Shown here one piece after another: positions 46,288 through 55,912 of a stretch of DNA of 64,000 bases (within the stretch, counting starts at the first letter, position 1; every line of letters begins with the position of its first letter). The stretch is from NCBI GenBank assembly GCA_001972305.1, contig BDDD01001806.1:1-64000 (forward strand), given 5' to 3'. Under the pieces are notes generated by a model, which worked only from the letters and a program-made list of their open reading frames with translations, was not told the origin of the DNA and did not search any database. The stretch is from Cephalotus follicularis (lineage: Eukaryota > Streptophyta > Magnoliopsida > Oxalidales > Cephalotaceae). Made by a program: the position numbers and the translations under genes.

Positions 46288-47268
46288 ATGATCAATCTGC
46301 CATTTTACCCTGATTTAATGAAAGAGTTTTATGCTAATTTTGGTTTTAGCACATCAGTTACTCTATCAACTAGTATGAATGGCAAACCAATTTTGATGAA
46401 TTATACAACCCTAGCTTCTATCTTGGAAATTCCTTGTGATGGTACAAGATCTTGGTCAAATAGAACTTGGATTGAAGATGACAATTTTAGTAAAGAGGAA
46501 TGTGTTCAATTATTCTTGGGAGAACATGCACAACCTATAGATAAAATGTATTCTAGAAATCTACCTTTGCATTGTAGATTTCTACATAGAGTTGTTGCAA
46601 CACATGTGTTACCAAAGTCTGGCGGTTTTGATGAAGTAACACATATGGAAGCATTTACTATGTTTCACATTGTTACTGGTAGGAGAATTAATATTCCTCT
46701 GTTGATTATGAATCATATGAAGGGAATACATTCCCGTGACAATGCAAGATTGGCCTATGGTAATGTAGTTACAAAAATTCTTATGCATTTTGAAATCGAG
46801 CTAGAGGAGGAAGTGCATTATGCTCTTCAAAGGGCTGATATTCTAGGAAAAGGCACACTTGGTAGAATGGGCTTTAAAAGACACAAAAGGCTTGGGACAT
46901 GGATTTCAAGAAATGAAGATTCTAACAGAATTGATGACGAAGATGAAGGCGATGAAGAAGGTGAAGAAGTACAAGGCCAAGAGGAAATGGCTCCTGAAAT
47001 TGAGAGTAGTCCTACTAATTTGTTTACTTGTAGTCAATTTGAACAGCTTTTGCAAGCTATCCAAGGCATTGAAAGCAACCAACGAAATATGGCAAAAGAC
47101 ATCAAAAGTATTAAAAGTAAACAAATTAGACTAGAAAGAAAGTTGTTTGAAAAAGGACTTATAGGAGATGAAGGAATGATACAATCGTCAAGTCCAGAAG
47201 AAGACATCGAAGATCACAACACCGATATTGAAGATCTAGGAGATGACAATGATCAAATGGACGATTGA
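46288..47268 (+). CDS. Putative plant transposon protein (326 aa)
   Basis: An uninterrupted frame from ATG 46288 to the stop at 47268; it is also open upstream to about 46220. The N-terminal two-thirds (LPFYPDLMKEFYANFGFSTS, then LHCRFLHRVVATHVLPKSGG, then RINIPLLIMNHMKG) resemble the 'putative plant transposon protein' domain found in plant retroelements. The C-terminal part is acidic (about residues 215-250, rich in Asp and Glu), then a coiled coil (about 255-300), then an acidic end. No transmembrane segment is evident. It lies between the expected pol position and the 3' LTR, where some Sireviruses carry an env-like gene. Its function is unknown. Confidence 0.75.
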   Translation: MINLPFYPDLMKEFYANFGFSTSVTLSTSMNGKPILMNYTTLASILEIPCDGTRSWSNRTWIEDDNFSKEECVQLFLGEHAQPIDKMYSRNLPLHCRFLHRVVATHVLPKSGGFDEVTHMEAFTMFHIVTGRRINIPLLIMNHMKGIHSRDNARLAYGNVVTKILMHFEIELEEEVHYALQRADILGKGTLGRMGFKRHKRLGTWISRNEDSNRIDDEDEGDEEGEEVQGQEEMAPEIESSPTNLFTCSQFEQLLQAIQGIESNQRNMAKDIKSIKSKQIRLERKLFEKGLIGDEGMIQSSSPEEDIEDHNTDIEDLGDDNDQMDD

Positions 47269-48449
47269 TTTTTTAAGTAGTCTAGTAGTATTACTTGTTT
47301 AAATGATGGATGATGTCTACATGTTGGATGATCTTTATTTAATTATGTATTACTCACTTTATATTTATTTGATTTCTTTTTGATGATAACAAAAAAAGGG
47401 GGAGAAATCATGTTATCATATTTGTGCAGTGTGTTTATGCAGAGAGAGCTGCTGTTGTGGTGATATTATAGGCTGTGTGTTATTGCTATTTTTGTATTGT
47501 GGCATTTTGCAGGCTGCTATTTTTTGCAGAGCTGCTATTGCTGCTGTTTTTGCAGAGCTGCTGCTGAGCAGCATTTTGATATTGTTGATGTGCTGAGCAT
47601 TTTGATATTGTTGTGCTGAGTATTTTTTGCAGGCTGATATTGTTAATGTGCTGAGCATTTTGATATTGTTGTGCTGAGTATTTTTGCAGGCTGATATTGT
47701 TGATGTGCTGAGCATTTTGATATTGTTGTGCTGAGTATTTTTGCAGGCTGCTATTTTTTTTTTTTGCAGGCTGTTCATGCTATTTTTGCAGGGCTGATAT
47801 TGCAGGCTGTGTATTGTTAGTTATGTTGGCACTGGCATTTTACTGCTACATTTTGCCATTTTGCAGCTAATTTACTTGACATTTTGATGCTTTCACATTT
47901 TGATGCTTTCATAGCAGTTGTTATTAATCAGCATTCTACAGGGCTTGTTGCATTTTAGTGTTTTGTAGTATGCAGAGCTGTTGATGATGCAAGCTGGTGT
48001 ATTTTGCTGTGCAGCCTGTGTGTTGGTAGCAAGCACATTTGCATTTTTGTTGCATATTTGCATTTTGCTGTGAATTTTGGTGCTTTGTTGTGCAGAGCTT
48101 AGAGTCATTTGTTGCTGCATATTTGCATTTTGGTGTTCTGCACAGGGATGTTGACATCTTGTTTCTATGCAGACCTTTTTCATATTTGCATTTTGAGGAC
48201 CGTTGACATTTTGTTGAAGCAAGCATTTGGCTGCTGGTTGTGTTCCAATTATGCAGGGGGGGTATGCAAGTTTTTGTTGATTTTGCAAAATGAAAGAACA
48301 AGCATAAATTGAGGGGGAGCAAATTTTGTTCATTACATTTCCTTTGTTCATTACATTTCCTTTGTTCATTACATTTCCATAATAATCTCTTTTGCATTCA
48401 ATTCAAATTTTATAGAAAATTTTTTGTCATCATAAAAAAGGGGGAGATT
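47269..48449 (+). other. 3' non-coding region with two tandem repeats
   Basis: It contains a 57-58-bp repeat (about 47570-47755, three copies sharing gtgctgagcattttgatatt) and an 18-bp repeat (tttgttcattacatttcc, three copies, 48326-48380). Purine tracts are at 47392 and 48435. The minus-strand frames at 47416-48397 are Cys/Asn/Gln-rich products of the repeats and are not genes. Confidence 0.75.
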
Positions 48450-48571
48450 GTTGACATTTATGTCTCAATTCCTAAATTTGATGATAACACATTCGCCACT
48501 AATGAGTTTGTTTGTTTTGTGCAAGATAAAAACATATAGCAGATACAAACCGTTTTTTAAACAAACAAACT

Positions 48572-48792
48572 GTCGACTCTTAAATTTAAAGTGGCGACAC
48601 TTATGGGATTGTGAAGTTTGAAGGCGTCGAGATTTACATGAAGGAGTCGACCACTAAAACACACAAAGCGTCAGCACTCAAAATTGAAAGAGGAGATACT
48701 GTAGCACAAAGCGGCAGCACTAAATATTAAAGTGGCGACAGTATTAGCACAAGATGTCAGCACATGAAGTCGACGCTTATTTTTAAGGCGAC
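48572..48792. repeat. Phased GTCGAC-like array in copia LTR
   Basis: Cores (gtcgac, ggcgac, gtcagc and variants) start at 48572, 48593, 48626, 48646, 48670, 48713, 48734, 48756, 48769 and 48787. Many steps are 20-22 bp. It is less regular than in the gypsy LTRs. Confidence 0.75.
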
Positions 48793-48924
48793 GACACTTT
48801 GATCAAGAAATACGATCAGATGTTATCTTATCAACGCAAAATTTAAGGACAAATTTTCCAAATGTGCACCAACGGCTACAAGATTACACAACGGCTATAT
48901 CACTATCCTATCGCCAGAAAACAG

Positions 48925-48932
48925 TATAAATA
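48925..48932 (+). promoter_or_regulatory. TATA box of Sirevirus-like LTR
   Basis: The sequence tataaata lies 476 bp into the LTR and is followed by a region consistent with R. Confidence 0.6.
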
Positions 48933-49395
48933 GGCTCAAGAACAACCAAGAAAAATCATCCAAGTTATACAAGCAATTATAGCAATACTTTGAGTTGTTC
49001 TTGTCTTATTTCAAGTCATTATTGTGAGCAAATTTAGTCTATATCAAGCCTTTGAGAGGTGATACAAAAAGCTATTCATTCTTGTATTTTGTTCAAATAT
49101 TTGAGGGGAGTGAACCCTTGTATGTGTGATTGAGGTCAATCACATTTATTGTATTCGAGGTCGGATTCTAGTGGAAACTCAAGGAGGTCCTTGAGAAAAG
49201 TGGACCTAGGCAAGAGATTAAGCCGAACCACTATAAACTGTGTTTGCATTCTTCTACTCTATCTCTTTATTTTGTTAAGTATAACTGTTTAATATTTTTT
49301 AATTGTTGGTTTAATTTCTATTGTTGGCTAATTTCTCGAAAAAGTTCATAATTTATTTAAAGTCTACAATTCACCCCCCCTCTTGTAGTCTTTCA

Positions 49396-50590
49396 GACTT
49401 ATGCACTAAAAAGAGGATCCTTCAGACTCCCAAAAAGGCTTTCTTGACAGCCAACATTAGTGCACTATTTTCGCAACCCACGATGCGAAAGTATAAAGAT
49501 CCTGTCTGCCCGACAATCTCTTGTGTGATTGGTAACACCAAAATCGATCATGCCTTGCTCGATTTAGGAGCAAGTGTGAATTTGTTGCCTTCATCAGTTT
49601 TTGAGCAACTAGGTTTAGGAAAGTTGCGCCCGACCACCACGACTTTGCAATTAGCGATAGGTCGGTAAAAGTACCAAGAGGGAAAATGGATGATGTTTTG
49701 ATAAAGGTTGGTGAGTTTTTCTTTCCTGTCGACTTTGTCGTATTAGATACCCAGCCTATTGTAAATATAAAAGACCAAATCCCAGTTATCCTTGGTAGAC
49801 CATTCTTGGCCACAAGTAATGCATTGATCAATTGCCGAAATGGTCTCATGAAGTTGAGTTTTGGAAAGTCGCCGATGGACCTTAACATTTTCTGATTGGG
49901 AAAGCATCAATCTGACTTTGATGATGTCTACGTGATTCGCTCGATTCCTGATATCATTGATTCGTATTTTAATATCGACTTTGATCGCAATTTCAGGAGA
50001 GAATTAGAGGTAGAGGAAGCTAACCAAAAGGATAGATTGACGTGGCTAAAAAATGAGGAAGCGTTAATGTGGTTGGAAAATAAGCTCAATGAGCCAAATT
50101 TGAATAGTGAATGGGATCATCTATCCCATTACACTCACAAAATTTCCACGCCTAACCAAACATACTTTGACGAAGATTTTGATAACAACTTCATGGAATG
50201 CTTGAGAGAATTCGAGGAATTAGAGGTTACACAAAGGAGATATTGAGTTGGTTGGACGATGGGATCATCTATTTTTTTTCGGATAGTCAATGGTTGGTTG
50301 GCCACGATTTTTGTGATTCTCTTGATGGTTTCTACTGGTGGAAATCCTATTGGGATGATTGTTTTACTGTTGAAAATTTTTCTAAAATTTATGGTTCTCT
50401 TGGATGTTTTTATTGGTGGCAATCCTATTGGGATGATGTTTATATTGTTCAAACTATGCTTTCACGTGGTATTTTTGAGTTTGCTAAGACAGGTATTGGA
50501 GGCGCATTGAAGGAGAACGGGCAGCGAACGCAAAGATTTCTCAAATTTATAGCTGCATCGGTGGAGGAGGCCATGGACTTTCATGAGCCT
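49396..50590 (+). pseudogene. Athila-like gag-protease-pol remnant, plus copy
   Basis: The frame starts in LCTKKRILQTPKKAFL. The retropepsin active site is ALLDLGASVNLLP (D-L-G at 49561-49569, the Athila form). VILGRPFLATSNALINCRNG follows, then an acidic linker (EEANQKDRLTWLKNEEALMW), then two GFYWWxSYWDD modules (50327 and 50405), ending VNGQR-like NGQRTQRFLKFIAAS. A frameshift near 49665 and a TGA at 49893 (CGA in the minus copy) break it. RT, RNase H and the integrase core are missing. It runs into the assembly gap. Confidence 0.8.
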
Positions 50591-50615
50591 NNNNNNNNNN
50601 NNNNNNNNNNNNNNN
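50591..50615. other. Assembly gap (25 N)
   Basis: 25 unknown bases lie between the plus-strand Athila remnant and a minus-orientation LTR copy. Order and orientation across it are not guaranteed. Confidence 0.99.
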
Positions 50616-51540
50616 AGATAAACTATCAAAAACTACTCCTAATTATGCAAAAATAATAAAACAATTGAAAACAGGCAAGAAATAAATAAAATAAAATAAC
50701 ATACTAAAATAATCAAAAATAACAAAAAATAACACGTGCAAATTAAGACTAATTAAAGCAATAAATAAAACTAAAGAAAATATATAATGAAAAATTGGTT
50801 TTAGGGTATAGAAACTCACCATAGATTGTATTGAACAATTCGCTTTAATTAAACGATCATACCTTGATAACCAACGGCAGCTATGTCGATACGGAGTGCG
50901 ACTGTGATGACAAATCGTATGAGTAGTCATACTAGGTCTATACGGAGTGTGGATTTTAATCAGACAAACCGTATGAGTAGTCATGTCTATACGGAGTGTG
51001 TTCGGCGTGACAAACCGTATGAGTAGACTCCATTGATCGCATTAAGCACCATTCATTCAGCAACTTTCAGTTTCACCGACAAGATGTTTGTGGATTTTAA
51101 TCAGACAGACAAAGTGTGTGCGAAGGGAGAAAAAAATTAAAGAACAAATCAAATATTCAATGATTTTTATTGATGGAATTGAAACAATAACAATTTAGGT
51201 TTTGTTCTAACCCCCAAACCTTAAGAAACTAGTTACTAAACATGAAGAAAACTAAACTAAAAATTGGACAAAGAAAAGAAAAAGAAAATCGTGGCTGCCG
51301 CTACTCTACTGCTGTGTTTTCTTGTGTCTGTCCCCTGCCGCCCTACTCTTGATTCAGTATATATAGCCAACGAAAAAAAATAAAACCTATACAATGCATA
51401 AATTGAACAATGGCCGGTAATTTTTTTCTTTCCTTTTCTTTGGCGTGCACGTGGAAAATTGCTTCATTGCATGGGCTGATTGCTGACTTGAGGAATCGTG
51501 GTGCATGTTGGCGTGTTGCATGCATGAAATGGGGAGTTTT
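50616..51540 (-). repeat. Third Athila-like LTR copy, diverged
   Basis: 50616-51250 aligns with 44276-44920 of the left LTR, including the 52-bp repeats. From 51250 it diverges but keeps a TATA-like tatatata and a gcatgggctgat block. The right end is lost at about 51540. Confidence 0.75.
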
Positions 51541-52140
51541 TACCTCAAATACCACATTTTAAAAAACTTATTCCCACTCTACCATACTTTACAAACTATT
51601 TCCCACATTACCACTCCAAACCTCACTTTTCACTCCAAACCTGCCGTTTTTTTCTCTCCCTCTCACTTACTCTCTCTCTCTTCCATAATTTCTCTCTCCC
51701 TCTCACTTACTCTCTCTCTCTTCCATATTTTCTCTCTCCCTCTCACTTACTCTCTCTCTCCCAATTTCTCTCTCTCCCTCTTTTTTTAATCTCCCCCTCA
51801 CTTACTCTCTCTCTCCCTCTTTTTACTTTTCTCCCACTGCATTATTTATTTTCTCTCATTTTCTTCTCTCTCTCGCAATTTCTCTCTCCCTCTTTTTTTT
51901 TCTCTCCCTCTCACTTACTCTCTCTCTCCCTCTCTTTTTTTCTCTCCCTCTCTCACTTACTCTCTCTCTCCTGCAATTTCTCTCTCCCTCTTTTTTTTCT
52001 CTCCCTCTCACTTACTCTCTCTCTCTCTCTCCCGCAATTTCTCTCTTCCCTTCTTTTTTCTCTCCCTCTCACTTACTCTCTCTCTTTCCCACAATTTCTC
52101 TCTCCCTCTTTTTTTTTTCTCTCCCTCTCACTTACTCTCT
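51541..52140. repeat. CT-rich degenerate minisatellite
   Basis: Units of about 50-60 bp built on tctctccctctcacttactc and a caatttctctctccc block are repeated from about 51640. It is pyrimidine-rich on the plus strand throughout and has no coding potential. Confidence 0.85.
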
Positions 52141-52739
52141 GTCCAGTGCATGCATGCATGCCATATGGCGTGCAAGCAAACATGGACAAATCCAATCCAT
52201 CATGTTTGATTTTGAGAATTGCAGTTAAACATAATCTTTGCATTGGAGAAAAAATGGATATTGCTAAGTATTTAAACCAATATCAGAATGCAGCACCGAT
52301 GACCAAAATAAGTAGCAAATATGAGAAAACAAAAGCTGCCACTTACTGCTAAAAGCATCTTAATTTCATTTAAACTTACACTATAATGCTGATGTGTGCC
52401 GTATGGTTGTCCAACAAGATCACCAAGATTCAAATTGCTCATTAACTGCTTGCATTCGACAAAAACAAGCATTAACATCAATTCATTCAAGTATGAACAA
52501 TCCTCAATGTCAAGTAAAGAATAGGATTCACAATCTATAAAACATCTTTACTTGGTAGATTTTAGGTCCTGCTAGAATGAAGAAGCAAGTTTGCTTGGTA
52601 ATATCTTGAATCTCTTCTTCCCCTTTCACAACCCTTTTTTTTTCTGATCATATGATAACCTTGTAAGCTGCTGCTTGTTAACTCAACTAAATAAGACCTT
52701 ACATCCACTGCAATGTGTAAGAATACTGATGCAGCTATA
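52141..52739 (-). other. Unassigned sequence with exon-like block
   Basis: On the minus strand, a cag is followed by about 64 bp reading LMSNLNLGDLVGQPYGTHQH (about 52446-52385) and then gtaagt, a good 5' splice site. This has the shape of a captured host exon with intron flanks. I do not recognise the protein. Upstream, 52735-52562 is read through by the Athila frame but is not Athila. Confidence 0.35.
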
Positions 52740-54330
52740 AATTTGAGAAATCTTTGCGTTCGCTGCCCGTTTACGTCATTCGCGTCCCCAATACCTGTCT
52801 TAACAAACTCAAACACACCACGTAAAGGCATAGCTTTAACAATATAAGCATCATCCCAAAAGGATGTCCACCAATAAAATCCATCATTAGAACAAGAACA
52901 TTTGAATGCATCTCCTATGCCTATTATGTCAATCTTAAACATACCACATGATAAAACAATTTTAACAATATAAGAGCAATCACAACAAGATCTCCACCAA
53001 TAGAAACCATCAAGAGAAGAATAACAGTGAAAAACGTTGTCAACAAAACATAGAGATTGTGAAGAAACAATGTAAGCATCGTCCCAATAGGACTTCCACC
53101 AGTAAAAACCATATAGAGAACAAAAACATTCAAATGCATCACCTAAACCTATCTTAGCAACCTTACACACATAATGAGAGAAAACAATTTTTACAATTTT
53201 AGAACCATCCCAACACGATCTCCACCAGTAGAAACCATCAAGAGAATCACAAAAATCGTGGCCAACCAACCATTGACTATCCGAAAAAAAATCGATGATC
53301 ATATCGTCCAACCAACTCCATATCTCCTTTTGCGTAACCTCCAATTCCTCAAATTCTTGCAAACATTCCATGAAGTTGTTATCAATATCTATGTCAAAAT
53401 ACGTTTGGTCAGGCGTGGCGAGTTTGTGTGTGTAATGGGATAGATGATCCCATTCACTATTCGAATTTGGCTCGTTGAGCTTATTTTCCAACCACATTAA
53501 CGCTTCCTCATTTTCTAGCCACGTCAATCTATCCTTTTGGGTAGCTTCCTCTACCTCGAATTCTCTCCTGAAATTGCAATCAAATTCGATATTAAAATAC
53601 GAATCAGTGGTATCAGGAATCGAGTGAATCACGTAGACATCATCAAAGTCATATTGGTGCTTTCCCAATCGGAAAATGTTAAAGTCCATCGATGACTTTT
53701 CAAAACTCAACTTCATGAGACCATTTCGGCAATTGATCAATGCATTACTTGTGGCCAAGAATGGTCTACCAAGAATAACTGGGATTTGGTCTTTTATATT
53801 TACAACAGGCTGGGTATCTAATACGACAAAGTCGACAGGAAAGAAAAACTCACAAACCTTTATCAAAACATCCTCAATCTTCCCTCTAGGAACTTTTACC
53901 GAACTATCAGCTAATTGCAAAGTCGTGGTGGTCGGGCGCAACTCTCCTAAACCTAGTTGCTCAAAAACTAACAAAGGTAACAAATTCACACTTGCTCCTA
54001 AATCGAGCAAGGCATGATCGATTTTGGTGTTACCAATTACACAAGAGATTGTCGGGCAGCCAGGATCTTTGTATTTTGGAATCTTTGGTTGCGAGATAAT
54101 CGCAGTGATATTGGCTGCCAAGAAAGCCTTTTTCGGAGTTTGAAGGATCCTCTTCTTTGTGCATAAGTCTTTTAGGACTTTTGCGTAAGAGGGCACCTGA
54201 GTAATTGCATCCAGCAATGGAATGTTTACTTGGACTTGTTTAAACGTATCGATGATCTTTTCCATTGCTGGGGTTTTCTTATTTTTCTCTAATCTCTTTG
54301 GAAAAGGAACTGGGGGATCAAATGAACGCT
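52740..54330 (-). pseudogene. Athila-like gag-protease-pol remnant, minus copy
   Basis: The open frame 54727-52562 (721 codons) covers this region, with LTR sequence before and foreign sequence after. It reads PFPKRLEKNKKTPAMEKI and IPLLDAITQVPSYAKVLKDL (gag end), ALLDLGASVNLLP (protease, D-L-G at 54004-53996), and IPVILGRPFLATSNALINC. After an acidic linker come four GFYWWxSxWD modules, their FYWW at about 53222, 53096, 52994 and 52868. The end is FVKTGIGDAN then NGQRTQRFLKFIAAS. RT, RNase H and the integrase core are deleted. It is open but the fusion is probably accidental. Confidence 0.8.
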
Positions 54331-54335
54331 TGGGT

Positions 54336-55716
54336 ATTGAAAGAAATAAATAAAATAAAATAACAGACTCAAATAAAATAACAGAAAATAACACGTGCAA
54401 ATTAAAACTAATTAAAACAATAAATAAAATTAAAGAAAATATATAATGGAAAATCGGTTTTAGGGTATAGAAACTCACCATAGATTGTATTGAACAATTC
54501 ACTTTAATTAAACGATCATACCTTGATAACGAACGGTAGCTAGGTCGATACGGAGTGCGACTGTGATGACAAATCGTATGAGTAGTCATGCTAGGTCTAT
54601 ACGGAGTGTGGATCTTAATCAGACAAACCGTATGAGTAGTCATGCTAGGTCTATACGGAGTGTGTTCGGTGTGACAAACAGTACGAGTCGACTCAATTGA
54701 TCGCATCAAAAACCATTTATTCACCAACTTTGAGCTTCACCGACAAGATGTTTGTGGATTTTAATCAGACAAAGTGTGTGTCAAGGCAGAAAATTGAAGA
54801 ACAAATAAAATATTCAAGGATTTTTATTGATGGAATTGAAATAATAACAATCTAGGTTTTGTTCTAACCCAAAAACCTTAAAAAACTAGCTACAAAACAT
54901 GAAGAAAACTAAGCTAAAAAGAAAAGAAAAGGGAGAAGGAGACGGCTGCTTTGTTTTGTGTCTTGCCTCTCTGCCTCTGTTGCCTAGGCGATATATATAT
55001 AGCCACCAACAAAACCTAAAGCAATTAAAAACGTGTGGCGCATGGCTATTATTGCTGTATGGTTGAACGCATGGGCTGATGATTTGATGCGCATGGAGTC
55101 ATGAGGCATGGGCTCTGGATTGAAGACTGAAGCGTTTTGCATGAGGCTTGATGTGCATGGATGCTGAATGGGCTGCTTGTGTGCTGGCTTTGGACGATGC
55201 GGCTTGATGGGTTCGAAGATGCATGCATGCATGGAATGGACGCTGCGCATGGGCTAATTCGCATGGACTGAACGTGGAGCATGCATGCTTTTAATTCCTT
55301 GTGCAGTCGGCATGACAATTTGAGGCTTGATGCGTGATGTCATGATGACATCATCAATGGGCTCCACGTATTTCAACATTTGTTTTCTTTCCATATCTTT
55401 GCATTGGAGCTTCAAAATGAACCGGCCCAAGAACTAAAAGTGCTCCAAATAATTTTATGAACAAAATGAACCCAATATTCAATATCTTTTGAGCCTGTAA
55501 TTTTGACTTCTCTCGCTTAAGTGGGTGCACTCTTTAACCGATTTTTGACTTCAAACCACTTTAACTCGAAAAGTAGCGTTTTATCTCCATTTTCTCTTAT
55601 TCAGCAATAATTGATATAATACCTGAAAATCAAATAAACACAATCACAGTAGCCTATTCCAAGCATAAAAATATAACAAATAACTCATTAAAAACCACAC
55701 ATTTTTATGCTAAACA
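54336..55716 (-). repeat. Athila-like LTR, right copy, truncated
   Basis: It matches 44343-45716 almost base for base. About 195 bp at the gag-proximal end, the PBS and the gag start are missing: the LTR runs straight into the gag-protease frame. The frames 54984-55250 and 55049-55318 are repeat-derived. Confidence 0.85.
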
Positions 55717-55912
55717 CATATGTACCCGGTTTTGAGCATGTTGCCTTCATTCCTCCAAGCCTTTATCTCTATTTCGTTGTCAACTTCTAGTTTTGCTGCT
55801 AAGGTAATTCTTGCTAACAGGATTTCAACTTCTGTTGGGATAACCGCCTCCGGACCATATACTAATGAAAAGGAGGTTGCCTCAGTAACGCCATGTTTAG
55901 ATGTACGATAAG
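55717..55912 (-). pseudogene. Tat/Ogre-like integrase (proximal piece)
   Basis: The minus-strand frame reads YRTSKHGVTEATSFSLVYGP, then EAVIPTEVEILLARITL. These are hallmarks of the integrase region (TPFSLVYGxEAVxPxE) in Tat/Ogre elements. It is open for about 65 codons without a stop. The distal piece is at 43935-44146, and the split carries the TSD catat. The other side is cut at 55913 by gypsy C (flank ataag). Confidence 0.8.

Larger units (their letters stand above)
46240..49395 (+). mobile_element. 3' end of a Sirevirus-like element with an extra ORF
   Basis: It runs from an intact ORF (46288-47268) through a non-coding region with purine tracts (47392-47405 and 48435-48448) to a 946-bp LTR (48450-49395). 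The 5' half is missing: the coding frame opens directly out of a microsatellite. At 49395 it abuts Athila coding sequence (gactt...). The right flank is the only target-site side visible. Confidence 0.7.
48450..49395 (+). repeat. Sirevirus-like 3' LTR
   Basis: It starts TGTTGACATTTATGTC after aaaaaagggggagat and ends cttgtagtctttca. A TATA box (tataaata) is at 48925-48932. A phased array of GTCGAC-like cores lies at 48572-48792. Confidence 0.8.
44147..55716 (-). mobile_element. Athila-like composite inserted in a Tat integrase
   Basis: It begins TGTTCACCGG (44147) and ends ATGCTAAACA (55716). The flanks catat at 44142-44146 and 55717-55721 are a perfect TSD. The left LTR is 44147-45716 and the right LTR is truncated (54336-55716). 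Inside are two gag-protease-pol remnants in opposite directions, a third LTR copy, the 3' end of a Sirevirus-like element and an assembly gap. Confidence 0.85.

Noticed and set aside
47893..48397. Minus-strand 158-aa and 153-aa Cys/Asn/Gln-rich ORFs
   Set aside because: They are antisense to a region of tgctgag and tttgttcattac repeats in the 3' non-coding part of a Sirevirus-like element.
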